A stretch of DNA of 64,000 nt from Daedaleopsis sinensis (GCA_033807695.1 CM066300.1:2852001-2916000), one strand, 5' to 3'; positions 10,277 through 22,026 are shown, counted from the first letter of the stretch. The notes: generated by a model not told the origin, from the sequence alone. A program made the numbers and translations.

Positions 10277-11602
10277 TCACGTCTCCGAGTATTCAGGCGG
10301 AACATCCGACAGCACCAGCGGAGGCTGCTCGCGGTCGCGGCTGCCCGACGCCCCCGCCCCGCCGTCGAAACGCACGCCCGAGTCCGCGTAGTACTGCACC
10401 GGCCGCCGCGCGCCGTCCCTGCTCGCCTCCCGCGCCTTGCGCTGCGCGGGCGTGAGTGCGGCGACGTCCGCGTCCGCGTCCGCCGCGGTGTTGTTCGCGA
10501 CGGAGAGCGTGCGCGAGGCCGAGGAGGACGCCGAGCGGGAGCTGAGGCTCGCTACGGGCGGGTACACGTGCGCCGCGCTCGTAGCCGTACCGTGTGCGGG
10601 CGGGGAGGAGGCGGAGGAGGCAAGCGCAGACGCGCTGAACGCGGAGGCGCGCGGCGTGCCAGGGGCGCTGGCGCTGTCCGAGTATTGCGGGGCGGGGGCC
10701 CCCGGAGCGAGGAAGGGCACGATCTGCGCGGGGTGCTCATCCCCGGCCGCGTACGATGTGAGGTGGTCCTTCTCTGCCGGGCCGGGGACCGGGGGTGGGA
10801 GGCTGCGGTCAGCGCGATGCCCTTGCGTGAGTGCGAGGAGATGAATCGTGCCGCACCTGCGTCGAAGAGGGCTTCGTGCGAGAAGCCGCGGTAGCCGTAG
10901 TGCCGGCGGCGCCAGTACAGGAAGAAGAACGCGAGCGCGGCGGCCACGATCAGCGCGACGCCGCCCACCACGCCCCCGACGATGGCCCCGACGGGCAGGG
11001 GCGCGCTGCTCGCCGCCGCGCCGCTCGCCAGGTGGTCCGGGGACGACGTGGGCGTGGCGAGCACGGTCGTGACCCAGATCGCGGTGGTCGGCACTGCCGT
11101 CTCCTCGGGCCCTCTGATCGCGATGACGTCGAGCAGGTATGGGAGGCCCTGCGAGGCAGAGAGCACCGTGATGTCGAGAGTGTGGAGCGCCTGCTCCAGC
11201 TTGTCCGAGACGAAGAAGGCGACCCCGGTGGCGTTCGTCGCATTCGCGACGTACACGAACCCTTGGTTCTGCGAGTTGTCGAGGACGTAGGACGATATCG
11301 GACCGCTGCTCGCCCCGGGCGGGGCAAACGTTGCACCAATGATTGCGATCTGGGCCGCTACACACAATGATCATATTGATACCAGTCGATTTCATCATGT
11401 GCAGGCTGCAGACACACGCACCTGTGAACTCGAGGTGAATGGTCGACTTAGGGGTAATGGTCCCTGCCAGGGTGTCGTTAAACAATCCAGTAAGACCCGT
11501 ATCTGCGGATGCATGGGTGGTGAACGTCCATCCATCTGAGTAGACGATGCTGGGGTCCGTTTCATCGAAGTACAGATATGGGTCGGAAACGCCTTGCGAC
11601 AT
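10277..11602 (-). CDS. Single-pass membrane protein with PPxY tail, unknown role
   Basis: Conserved-looking basidiomycete membrane protein of unknown function. Exon 1 (from 11602) reads an extracellular type N-terminal half with YFDETDPSIVYSDGWT; it joins in phase to the exon starting near 11335 (AAQIAIIGATFAPPG), which carries several N-glycosylation sequons. One membrane span, VGAIVGGVVGGVALIVAAAL, is followed by the basic stop-transfer YWRRRHYGYRG and a long Ser/Ala/Pro-rich cytoplasmic tail. The tail ends in LVLSDVPPEYSET, a PPxY motif of the kind bound by Rsp5/NEDD4 ligases. No clear signal peptide is visible. The reading frame shifts after FSHEALFDAG; a 35-nt GTGCGG...GCAAG intron (about 10852-10886) restores it, unusually short. 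Alternative: a longer intron removing the basic stretch, or an assembly indel. Confidence 0.7.
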   Translation of the reverse strand: MSQGVSDPYLYFDETDPSIVYSDGWTFTTHASADTGLTGLFNDTLAGTITPKSTIHLEFTGACVCSLHMMKSTGINMIIVCSGPDRNHWCNVCPARGEQRSDIVLRPRQLAEPRVRVRRECDERHRGRLLRLGQAGAGAPHSRHHGALCLAGPPIPARRHRDQRARGDGSADHRDLGHDRARHAHVVPGPPGERRGGEQRAPARRGHRRGRGGRRRADRGRRARVLLPVLAPPALRLPRLLARSPLRRRCGTIHLLALTQGHRADRSLPPPVPGPAEKDHLTSYAAGDEHPAQIVPFLAPGAPAPQYSDSASAPGTPRASAFSASALASSASSPPAHGTATSAAHVYPPVASLSSRSASSSASRTLSVANNTAADADADVAALTPAQRKAREASRDGARRPVQYYADSGVRFDGGAGASGSRDREQPPLVLSDVPPEYSET

Positions 11603-12204
11603 GCTTCAATCTCTGGTGACGTTGGATAGATCCGCCCGGGCGAGTCGGAGACGCAGGAGGGGGTAGGAGAAGAGGAGAAGAGCTAAGGAAAGATATGGTT
11701 GTGGGGAAAAGAGAGATGCACGCAGGGGCAGGGCGCACTCATCGTTGACAAGGCTAGGGCCGCTAGGTGCATCGTGCAACATGGAGGCACTGCTGCATGC
11801 CCGTCCATCACCGTTTCGATTGCCCAGCTTATCTAATCACCACCGCTCGGATGGTTTGTGTACGCGACGCCGCCCGATAGTGCCACAGCGCCCTAAGGTG
11901 GCGGCGCCTTAAGTACTTGAACCTAGTAACAATAAGTCGTGCTCAGAACTGACCGGAGCCTGAGCGGCGCATCTCCGAGACCACTCGACGAACACCGACC
12001 GTATGGCAGGAGGATACTCACCAAGCGGAATCCGACCTCCCATCAGACTGAAATTCAGGTGGCGGGCGCAGCCAGAACACTGAAATAGACGACCTGTGCC
12101 ATTATTAAGACTCAGGAGAAAGCTTCGGGGATGCAAATGACCCGCCGATGCATCTCGACAATGCGCGCACGGACAGAGCATGCTCAATGTCCGGTGCGCG
12201 CGTC
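11603..12204. other. Intergenic gap
   Basis: About 600 bp between the membrane-protein start and the lipase stop, both on the minus strand. A minus-strand frame at 12316-11909 is only a shifted reading of the lipase 3' end plus UTR. Nothing else is seen. Confidence 0.5.
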
Positions 12205-13887
12205 CTACATCGAACAAGCAGGCCTGTGCGCGGCACCGACGAACGCGTGGTCGATGGACCGCAACCAGTGTCCCAGGTCCTTCCAAAACGCCTTCTGCTC
12301 GGGCGTGCCCAGCCACAGTGGCACGATGGAGAGGTGGTGCGTGTCGTCGAGGTGGTGCACGTGCCAGATCCCCGCGTCCGGCGGGTCCGCCGCGTACCGT
12401 AGTCGTCGCGTCTCCGAGCCGTCGAGGATGTCGTCTGCGTGGCTGAAGTGTCTGCAGTGCGTGAATCTAGTTGCGACTCCCGATCAGCGATATATCCAGG
12501 TCCAAGCCGTCGGGGGATATACGCACTTGCACTCGAACGGATGCCACTGGGAGAATAGCGGTACGACGCCGTCGTTGGCCCGTAGCGCGGTCGCGAGGTA
12601 GCTTCCGCAGCCGTCGACGTCGATGGTGCCGGTCTCGAGGCTGGCCTCGTCGCCGTACCGGTACGCGTGCTTCGCAGACGAGATGGTGTCCATGAACGCC
12701 GGGATCGGGCGCAGTGTCGAGAACCGGAAGGAGGCGATGACGCGAGACGAGAAATGTAGCGGCCACGCCATGGCGCCCTGCAGTAGCGACTTCGGTCTGC
12801 TGTCTGGGGAGGCAAAGTCATTCGTGCGGCTCTGTGATCAAGTCAGGATGAGACCGCACACTCTTCGCAATGGAGACTTACCAGACTCGCGCTGTAGCTG
12901 CGGTAGTACGTGTTGGGGTTAACAGCACCCTCTCCAGCAGCCTCCCGCTCGTCGGCCGCCTCAAACGTCACGTCGTACGGCGTCGCGTCGCGGCTCTCCG
13001 CCCACTCGCTCTTCCACAAGTGTTTGAGGAAGGCAGTGAACGTGCAGTCCCGATAGGTGAGCTTCCGGGCGTCGACATGCATGTCCAGGAAGCCCGGCAG
13101 GAGGGGCGAGAAGTACGACAAGACGTGCACGCCTTTCGCGAGGAAGTACCCGGCGGAGAACGGCCGCACGTCGGGCGCGCTCCGGGTGTCTTCTCCGAGC
13201 GCGTACACCAGCTGTGTGCCTCTGAACGGAGCAGATACTAGACAGGCATAAGTTCGGAGGAGCCCGTGATATGAGCTTTCGAATAGACACATACATGTAC
13301 TAACAGATAGCATCATGTCCGGATGGTACTTGGTTCCAAAAAATCCAGTCCCGATGAGCCGTTGCAGTTTGATAATTGTTGGTCCGCCCTGCGCAGTAAC
13401 GTTTCGTCACGCGCATGATCGTCCGCGCAAAGTCCCTAGAGACGCACCATCGAATGTCCGAAGAAGTGGAGCGGCCGGCTGACCGACCACTCGGGGTAGA
13501 GCCCAGACTCATATGTGCGACCGAGCTGTTCGTGCCCGTTTTCAGCAGCATGCTCGGCGCCATAGTCCACTGAGGTTCCGTCGCAAGAATGTACAAGACC
13601 GGAGGATAACCATGAAACTCACCAGTGCCTCCCAATAAAGAGTAAAAGAGCTCGCAAGCTCGGTCGTGTAACGAGCTCACGGGCCCCACACTACATCTTG
13701 TGAGGAGTTATACTAGACAGAAACAAACCACCGCTCACTTGGCAAATATAATCCTTCGGTTCGGTTCTCCGTTACTCTGACACGCGTAGTTGGATGCAGT
13801 TTTGAAATCGCCCCAGATGAGCGCGCCCGCGCTGCTCAAAAAGCCCTGCACGATTACAAGCGGTATTGGGTGTGTCGAGCTCACCAT
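12205..13887 (-). CDS. Alpha/beta-hydrolase lipase of the staphylococcal lipase-like family
   Basis: Probably a triacylglycerol or ester lipase. Seven exons (13887-13739, 13690-13623, 13569-13448, 13388-13301, 13237-12882, 12831-12527, 12451-12205) give 444 residues with every joint in phase. Seen in order: oxyanion strand IPLVIVQGFLSSAGALIW, NVGPVSSLHDRACELFYSL, the VDYGAEHA loop, nucleophile elbow HFFGHSMGGPTI with the catalytic Ser, SAPFRGTQLVYALGED, the acid region ANDGVVPLFSQWHPFEC, and the catalytic His in DTHHLSIVPLW. This order matches the staphylococcal/Geobacillus lipase family rather than common fungal lipase 3. No signal peptide follows the chosen ATG, and an in-frame stop lies just upstream, so the enzyme may be intracellular or an upstream exon was missed. 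Confidence 0.9.
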
Positions 13888-14204
13888 GGGATTGAGGACG
13901 GCTCAAGACACAAGAAGGGCGAGACGGGCGATGGAGCAGAGCGGAAAGGAAACATAAGTACATAACCGTGTCCATCGCGGAAGGGTCAGCGAACGGAGCA
14001 GACTGTGCACAGACGCCCACGCCCACGCCACCGATGACTGAATGAGCAGCTATGATCGAGATCGGGAGCGGGCAAACAGCAACTCATCGCCCGATTGCCG
14101 CCGGCGCGGAATCATTTCACTATTATGACTAAATTCTTAAGTACTGTAAAGAAAACATACATGGACAACGTACAACATCTATGAGGAAACATCCCAGCGT
14201 TGCG
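13888..14204. other. Short intergenic gap
   Basis: About 315 bp between the lipase start and the stop of the RNA-binding protein gene. Nothing coding recognised; presumably lipase promoter and the neighbour's 3' UTR. Confidence 0.5.
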
Positions 14205-17200
14205 TTACCTTCCCGGGCCAGGGTTGCGCACATTGCCACGGAAGTCGGCCGATCCACCGTGGCGTTCACCTCTTGCGCTCAGAGGGCGGTTGGCGACGGC
14301 CACGTCTGTCGAGCTGTGATGGCGACGGAGGAACGGCGGCACGTTTGAGCCACCATGCTGCGCGACGCCCGGAGGAGGTAGTTGGATAGATGGGGGGTAC
14401 ATGGCTGCACCACCCGGCGCGGCTGTGGAAGATGCGAAGTTGGGCATGAGAGGCGCGGAAAGTCCTGGTTGGTTTGGCGGATGGTATGCCGGTACACCGT
14501 AGGGAGCATTACCGGGCATCCAAAACTGTTGTTGCGGAGGAAGCGACGGCGGGTGCGCAGAAACGGGAGCTAGTCCGACATGGTACGTTCCCGGATAGAT
14601 GGCGAAGGGAGCGGGTTGATGCCATGTGCTCGCGGAGGGACCCAAGGCAGACGTCTCTGAAGACGTCGCAATCCTCGCATGGATCGGAAGAGGTTGACGT
14701 CCATGTGCGTTGGCCATATATTCGTCCAGCGCCTCGCGTTGATATACCGGGATCAAGCCACCGTGCTCGTTCTGGATGAAGCCAGTTGCTCGAAGGGGCG
14801 GTTGATTGACATCGGAAGTATGGCCTGCAGCGGGGGATGTTTCTGTGCCTCCATGATCCTGCAAAATTATGTGAGGGGGCATTTGTGGGTCATATTCTAT
14901 GTGAATACCTTGCTAGATCGATCCGTACTCGCACTTGCCCAGGGCGACATCGATGATCCTGGAACGCTGCTTCCTGACATCCCATCGCCCGAAAAGACAG
15001 CGGACGAGATGGAAGGAATCTGGTGGTAGGGATAGCCCACGTACCCGTAGCCCGGCATGACTGGGAAGGGATATGGGTACGAGCTCGGGTACGGCTGCGC
15101 CCAGGGTTGAGGAGGGAAGAAACCCATGTTCATCTGGTAAGGCGCTACCGGCACAGTCGGCGATACTGATGCCGCCACCGAGGCACTTTGAGGCGGCGGA
15201 GTCAAAGATGCGCCAGTGCTCGGAGGTCCTTGCGAGTTAGCGCCGCGACGCGAAGGGACTCTTGTGGTACCAGAGGACAAGGAGGATGTGCTCATACTCG
15301 TGCTCACATCTTCTTGCCAGATGTGAGTGCGCAAGACATGTTCCCTTCTGGCAAGATCCTCTTGCGACTGGCTCGACGGAACGATAGTATCCTCCGGACG
15401 GAAGGTCGACGGAACGTTCCCACTGGCTTCGAACGCGGCAATCGGGACTCCTGGCACGTCTCCAGCACTTGATGGTAGACCGCCCTCATGGGCTGGGTGT
15501 CCGCCGAACATAGTGCGCCCCCCACGCCCACGCCCCATACGCCATGCACCTCGAGATCCAGGATTGCGATCCCTGAATTGGACACGTATGGGACGGCCGT
15601 CGTAAATCCGATTGTGCTACAGATAATGTCAGCTTGAGGCACGTCTTCGGAGGAAATGACAATACCTCGGCATGTACAGCATGACTCGCGGAATTGCGAT
15701 CAGCGAATTTGACAAACGCAAAGCCTGACCGTTTGTTGACTAGGCAAGAAGAATAATCAGTCTCCTTAGCGGAAACAACGAAGAGCGAACGCACTAGGTT
15801 TCACGATGTGTATGTTTTCAATGTTCCCGAATTTGACAAATATGCGACGCAACCTGTCTTCGTCCCAGGTGTTGGTCTCCGTCAGATCGAGACCCCCGAC
15901 AAACACGGTAGTGGGATCGAGTTCTCTCGACGAATCCCTATCGTGAGACGGGCCGGGAGTCAAGTAACGACTCAACACTTCTCCTTGGGCGGAACCAGGT
16001 TCTCTCTCTCGAGATCCGGAGGCGGCTTGCTCCAGCTCTCCGCGATGAGCACCGAAGTTGGGAGGGGTGCGAGGTAGATATCGGTTGACTCTAGGCGTGT
16101 AGGGGCTGGGTAGGCTGTCATAAGCGGGGACCCTGTGAATGAAAGAACGACCCTCAGGTTTTCCGACCAGTGCGTTTGATCCGGAGTCAAGCAGCGGTGT
16201 GAACGGTGGTGAAGATGTTGACCCTGGGGATACAGCGAGCGAATCGAGCTCGTTGAGCTGATCTGCCCAACGAGTACTGGAGCCAGGGATTTGAGCGAAA
16301 TGGGTAGGCGACTCCGCAGTGGACCATTGTGGACCTGCGGCGGCGACGCCACCGCCACCTAGGGTGACGGAGGGAGAAGCAGTGCTTGTAGGGGGCGTTT
16401 TCACACGCAAGGAGTTCTCTTGAGCAAACTTGACTGGGCTACCGTCAGCAGGACCGCGACCGTCAAGTTGTATGTGTCGCCTAGGACTTGGGATCCAAGG
16501 GCTCGACGGAAGAAGCAAGTTTGGTTTGTACGTGCTAGGGATAGGTGTGTTGGTGGGCTGAGGATGATGAGCCCAGCTGACAGATAAGTGTGGCACACGA
16601 CGTAGAGTCTGTTTCTTCATTAGCACAAAAATGCTAGGTAACAATTGACAGCGTCGCTCACCAGCAACGCGGCGACGCTATCCCCACGATCCTTCCATTT
16701 GACCTCCCATACACCGTTCGCCATTTCAGAGGAACGAGGAGTATTATGAGGGTATGGATGCGAGGACCGAGTTGTCCCTTCCCCTGCTCCTAACATGGAG
16801 TTAGATCTGTACCAGGAAAAATATATTATATTGATCACCTGCAGAGTCGATATTATATTCTTGGAGAGTCTCGAGAGGGCCGAAGGCGGTGGCGAGGAGT
16901 TTGAGTGTCTAAATACATTGTTTCAACGCGTATTTGCAGGGTCGCAATATGGAAGTTATTTACCTCTGCGTCGTACTTGAGAGGATTGAAGAGAAGACCT
17001 TCCCCTCCAAATTGATCCTGCTCCACCTCATCGGGATTCCCGACGGCAACGCCGACGTCAAAGTTCATGGCATCGGCGTCGTAAAGCAAGCTGAGATATC
17101 TGAGCAAGGTACATATTATGAACATGTCGGCCTGGACGAGGACGAGCGACTGGAGACATACTTCGCATGACGAGGGCGGAAGATCCTCATAGCATGGGCG

Positions 17201-17955
17201 AGTCGCAGCTTTACGGGAGAGCCATCAGGTGCTCCAGAGAGCCCGTCATTGTTTGGAGGTAGACCGGTAGGGACGCTGATGAAGTACTACATTAGAGCGA
17301 CGCGATGCTGACCATGTCACGGAGATTGACGGGTCGTGATACTGACCGGTAGGACACAAGGAGGGTCCGAAAAGCCTTGGCAGGCTCAAACCGGAGGCAT
17401 CTACCTAAGAAAGGCGGCGGCGGATTAACCTGCAACTCCTGGAGAAAATGCCCAGCCACCGCGGGAGTCTAAGAGGAAGAGAGAACATTAGCAAGGGAGG
17501 CCAAGGCTAGCGCATATATGCGGGCTTACTTCGCATTGCACGAAAGCGCACACGCCCCCGCGAGAGTCTCGGACGACCTTGATTGCTTTGACTTGAGAGT
17601 ACGAAGACAGGTGTTCGGTGAGGCGTCTAGTGAGATCCCCATGGTCGAAGTTGGCAGGCAGACTGACGCATCCCATCAGTGGCTAGGACAGTAATCATAT
17701 AGATGCAACAGACCTTCCAACAAAGATGCTGGCGTCGTGGGGTGTTCCATCCTGAGCATCCGACCTGTGCGGGGTAGTGACCTCGGCGGCGGCGGCGGTC
17801 GAGGCGGGTTGCGGGTGTTGACCGCGGGGCGAGGAGATAGTGGTGTGCATGTGTTCTGTCGGGGCACGGCGGGTAGGGGACGATGGAGGGGAAGAACCGA
17901 GTGTGTCGTAGCGAGTGCCCCAAGCACGTTCCCGAGGCAGGAGCTTTGCCGGCAT
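14205..17955 (-). CDS. Large multi-RRM RNA-binding protein
   Basis: RNA-binding protein of about 1,060 residues over eleven or so exons. RRM1 begins DASIFVGSLPANFDHGDLT (joined across the intron near 17720-17655) and ends RGGVCAFVQCE. A middle segment (TLKLLATAFGPLETLQEY ... ANGVWEVKWKDRGDSVAALL, about 16920-16670) looks like a degenerate second RRM. A Ser/Pro-rich linker follows. RRM3 is canonical: RNP2 TTVFVGGLDL near 15890 and RNP1 KRSGFAFVKF near 15720, ending GRPIRVQFRDRNPGSRG. The C-terminal 450 residues are Pro/Tyr/Ser/Gln-rich and probably disordered. Introns within RRM3 (around 15787-15734 and 15665-15617) are in phase. The start (17955, MPAKLLPRE) is the first ATG in frame; an upstream exon cannot be excluded. 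The arrangement resembles fungal Mei2/Nrd1-like proteins, but no orthology is claimed. Confidence 0.87.
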
Positions 17956-19348
17956 GCGCGGGGGGAGGCTGTGGACGAAGATGCGGGGGCGGAATGGAGG
18001 GGGAGGAAGGCAAGGCTGCTGGGCTGGGAGGGCTAGTCGGCGAATTAAAAGAAGATGAGTTGGGGACAACCCCCGGGACAAGCCGTTGAATTGTCAGTCG
18101 AGATCGATAGCGTAACTGGCCCAAGCGCGGCCGTTGGGAACCTCGCGATCGCGCACGACCCTGCATGGCACATCCTCCACTCCGTCACTTCTCCGTCCGC
18201 TTCTAGTCCACGCACGGACCCGCGATGCCCTCTGCACCGACACCCACCCGCCCCAGCACGCCGACGCCGGTCGGAATGAGTGGAAGAGGGCGGGCACGAC
18301 GTCCGCAGCGCTCGTGCCCCGGGGCACTTGAGGGCACAGCGGCGAACTGCGTGTCGGATCTGACATGGCCTGCTCAATCTCCGTCACGGCGCCAACATCA
18401 GAGCCTGCGTATCGGGCGACCGCAAACCTTATGTGCTTCCATGTTCTCTTTGGCAGCAGAAGATCTCTGTCCTCCTTCGTCCTCCTATCCTAAGCTTCCC
18501 GCCACATCCCCCATCGAGTCCCCACCAACATCGATGGCTCTGCTGGAGCAAGGCTCGACAAGAGAAAGGCTCGACAAGGTCGGCTGGGCTGCGCCTACAG
18601 TAGCCACAGTGGTTAGTGGCATTCTGGCGCGCTGTACGGTACTCACCCGGCCAGAAACCACGGCGATAGATTGACTGTACGTAATCAATCAGTCCCTGTC
18701 AACACCTCCAATATGAAATGGCTGCATTTATATCGGCGGAGGCGAAGCGAATAGAGACCTTGTGGATCGTTGGCCACATACGCAGATACGTATACGCGTT
18801 CGGCTTTCCGTCTCGGTCGGGCCGTCGGCATTTGCGAAAGCAGATCTGCAGACGACGTGCAGCAGTTAATGAAGGTCCGCGTGCACACCGAACGATGGAT
18901 GACTGCACGCGGTATGCTGTGGGGAGCTCGAGTATGGGGCTGGGGTGATTTTCAGTTATCAGGTATGCATTCGGACTTGTCGTGGAAAACCGTGATTACT
19001 TTCTCACCGGCATAAAGATTGAGCATGGAATGAATCCCGGATGCACTTACGAAACTTGACGACATGGATGGGAAGTAGAATCCCCCCTGACCAGTATGGA
19101 GTCGGTCACCAAAATGCTGCGATACAGTAGGAGGCTCTATCCGAGGCTCGACACTGGCTCGACTCAGGGTCGGATTCTCGCACGCCCCCCGGTGAGATCG
19201 AATCGGTTTGCACACGTGACTTCACCTTCAGGGCGCCAGAACCTTTCCCAGCGCTTCTCTGCTACTGCAGGCTCTTCCGCAGACCTCACACTCTACCGGT
19301 GGTCGTTTTCTTCCTTCTCCCTTCCCACCCACAGCCCAAGACCCCAAC
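17956..19348. other. Long divergent intergenic region
   Basis: About 1.4 kb between the starts of the RRM protein (minus) and RPB6 (plus). Open frames up to about 150 codons exist (for example plus 18225-18674) but none resembles a protein family. It likely holds both promoters. An E-box CACACGTGAC lies at 19211-19220, 130 bp before the RPB6 start. Confidence 0.5.
19211..19220. promoter_or_regulatory. E-box CACGTGAC before RPB6
   Basis: CACACGTGAC, 129 bp upstream of the RPB6 ATG. The core RTCACGTG is the bHLH (Cbf1-type) site. The same 8-mer recurs before other genes in this window. Confidence 0.45.
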
Positions 19349-20043
19349 ATGTCCGACGACGGATACGGCGGCGGCGGTGGCGACGACTACGACTACGATG
19401 CCCCGGGGTGCGTAGCGTCCACATACCCCCCTTAATTGCCCGCGCCCTGACATCCTCTCGCCGTGCCCAGATTCACCGAGGATGCATTCGTGCGTACTCT
19501 GCTTCATGTGTAAATTATCCATGACCGGGACCGACACGTCTGCCCCCTCCCCTTCCCCTTCCTTTCCTCCAGGATGACAACTACGACCTCCTCGCGACGG
19601 AGATCCCGGACGGCGAGGCCAACCCCGACGGCGAGCCCGCGAACGGCCCCGCAGGCGCGAACGGCGCAGACGGCGCGCAGGAGCAGCCCGGCGGCGAGGC
19701 GGCGCAGCCCGCGGGCATGCAGGGCGAGCGGCAGCCCAACAAGGTGCGCGTCACGACGCCGTACCTCACAAAATACGAGCGCGCGCGCGTGCTGGGGACG
19801 CGGGCGTTGCAGATCAGGTGCGTGCCCTCCTGCAGCCGTCGTCGCATTGCGCTCATCGCGTCGACTGTCCCTCGTGTGACCAGCATGAACGCGCCCGTGC
19901 TGGTGCCCCTCGACGGCGAGACGGACGCGCTGCAGATCGCGATCAAGGAGCTCTCCCAGCGAAAAATCCCACTCATCATCCGACGTTACCTGCCCGATGG
20001 CAGCTTCGAAGACTGGAGTGTGTCCGAGCTCATTACCGACTGA
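19349..20043 (+). CDS. RPO26: RNA polymerase I/II/III common subunit RPB6 (ABC23)
   Basis: Small subunit shared by all three nuclear RNA polymerases, helping hold the clamp and assembly. Exons 19349-19407, 19471-19489 (19 nt), 19573-19817 and 19884-20043 give 160 residues, against 155 in yeast. The N-terminus is acidic and Gly-rich ([17 protein letters not shown]) and includes [12 protein letters not shown]. The conserved core starts [20 protein letters not shown], continues [20 protein letters not shown], then [20 protein letters not shown] and ends [19 protein letters not shown], the Rpb6 signature. An Ala/Gly/Gln-rich linker of about 45 residues between acidic tail and core is longer than usual. 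All joints are phase-consistent. The RPB2 end lies at the far right of the window. Confidence 0.97.
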
Positions 20044-20333
20044 GCGGGAGGGAGTTGTGTGCGGTGGATAGAGGTTCGTTGCACGGCCTTGTATTTTTGG
20101 TTGTCTTCTCTGGCTGTCGGACTGATGTTTATGCTATGTACTTGCTATGTGATCTGCATCTCGTATGCTCGCCAACGATAACGTGCCCTCGTGCTATGGA
20201 GTTTGGTATATCACCTAGTCTGTAATGCCCACTACCGACTGCAACCAGCGACGTTGTGGTACATATATTACAAATAATGATACATTCTCCAAGACGTGAA
20301 GCATCGTCAACATTCGTCCGTGCAAGGCTGAAG

Positions 20334-22026
20334 TCATGCAGCTGCCATCTTCCTCAAACCTTTCCGTGTCTCCAGAACCACTTCAACCTGTGCTCTGGGT
20401 GCGCGCGACTTCTTGGCAATGGTGGCTACCGTCTGGTTGACCCCCAGGTCGAAGCCATCGTCAGCCTGTCTCCGTTGGTCTTTCGAGTTGGTTGCGTTCC
20501 CGAAGAGCAGCCCGCGCTCCTCAAATTGCACCGGCTCGCGAACGGCCGCGCCTTCACGCGACTTCTTCGACGGACTAGACTCCACGTCGTTGTAGTGACA
20601 ACGGCTCTGCGGACGCTTGCTGGGCGAAGGAGGGGCTTCAGGCAGGGGCAAGGTGATGTCGAAGAGATCGTCGTCGGGCAAGGGCGCGTTCTCATGCTTT
20701 CGGTGGTTCTTCCGCTTCGTGCCTAGCACCGCTCGGTAAGCATCACGATCGTGTCGAGCTGCACGCCCTTTGCTCACCTTTGGCCTTTGCTCCAATCGTG
20801 TTTGTGATCTCTTTCGCGACGTGGAAGGTACCGGTGGTAGCGGGCTCGCCAGTCGCGACAAGCGTTTTCTGCACCTCCCAGTCCGACGGCCGCGCCTTCT
20901 TCCAGTCCTCGATGACCTTCTCGCACCAGCGGTCAGACTCTCCGGCCACATGATAGTCAATGATGCCATCCCACTCGCTTCCAGGCGCGGTCTTGTTCAC
21001 GAAGACGACTTTGCCAGCAAAGCTCTTCGCGTTCTTCTTTAATGGAGAACCCGCGGAGGTGAAAGCGGAAGGCGCGGACTCGTGGACGGTGCGCGCGAAG
21101 TCCTTAACGAGCTTTTTGAAGCCATGCACTTTGAGCGAGGTTCCCATGATGATGAGCATGTCCGGCTTGCGCGCAACGTCTGCGGTCTGAATGGTCCCAA
21201 TGTCATCGCCAAGAGGATGCGGCTCGTCATAGAGCACAATCGCGGGACGCAATGTGCCGACCTTCAGGGCGCGCGCAGAGCGGGCCACGCGAGCGGTAGC
21301 TGGGAGGGATGCTTCATGAACACAATCGAACAGCCCGTAAAACGCGTGTACTCACAGCGCGCAGCACATTCAGGACATTCAGGGGCACTGCCAGACAGGA
21401 ACGTCTCGAGATGGTGTGGCGTGCAAGGAAAATCCGCGGAGCAGAAGGTGCACCGGACGCGGTGGATGTCGCCATGAAGTTGAACGTTGCGCACGTCTTT
21501 GGTCCTGATCTTAGACTTGCCCTTGCCGTGCGTTTTGATATCCTGACTCGAGGTACCGACCAAGCCGGCCCTCTCCTCAAGACCATCTATATTCTGGGTA
21601 TATGAGCGAAGGAGTTTCCGCTTCGAGTCGAGGGTCTTGATGAAGCGGTGGGTCGGAGAAGGTGACGCGACATCAATGGACTTCTTGAGCTGAGAGATGA
21701 ACGTGTAGAAGACTGCGGTAGAAGTCGCGTCACGGAACAGAGACGCGTCGAAGAGGTCGCGCCCCTTCAGCACGACGTCTGGGTACTGTTGCTTAACGAG
21801 AGCATACAAGCCGTCCGAGGATCTGAAATCCTGCAAGACGCGTGAGTACGCTAGTATATCAGAGAGTCGCGTCGTCGCGTACTGGAATACCACATGAGCA
21901 CGAGATGCCAGCGCCGGTGACGACGATGATCTTCTTGCACTTGGCCACGGCCAGAGAGAGGTTAGTGAGCGATCTCCTGGTAGGAGCATCCGAAGTCGAC
22001 GCGTCGAGATCTAATGTTATAGTCAT
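20334..22026 (-). CDS. hst4: NAD-dependent histone deacetylase, Hst3/Hst4-type sirtuin
   Basis: Class I sirtuin; Hst3/Hst4 proteins remove H3K56 acetylation after S phase and support genome stability. Exons 22026-21883, 21830-21356, 21299-20778 and 20722-20334 give 509 residues. Seen: NAD loop VVTGAGISCSCGIPDFRSSD with intron 1 inside it, GLYALVKQQYP, LFDASLFRD, the catalytic segment LLRSYTQNIDGLEERAGL, HGDIHRVRC with the active His, the zinc Cys pairs CTFCSADFPC and CPECAAR, IVLYDEPHPLGDD, and MGTSLKVHGFKKLVKDFAR. A C-terminal extension of about 190 residues is basic and Ser-rich (KRKNHRKHE, SPSKKSREG), possibly a nuclear signal. The SSDGLY and RDLFDASLFRD text matches Hst3/Hst4 better than Sir2 or Hst2. 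ACGCGT and CACGTGAC boxes lie 160-185 bp upstream. Confidence 0.94.

Noticed and set aside
13300..13689. 129-codon minus-strand frame within the lipase gene
   Set aside because: It runs through lipase introns; the correct exons in this stretch are 13690-13623, 13569-13448 and 13388-13301.
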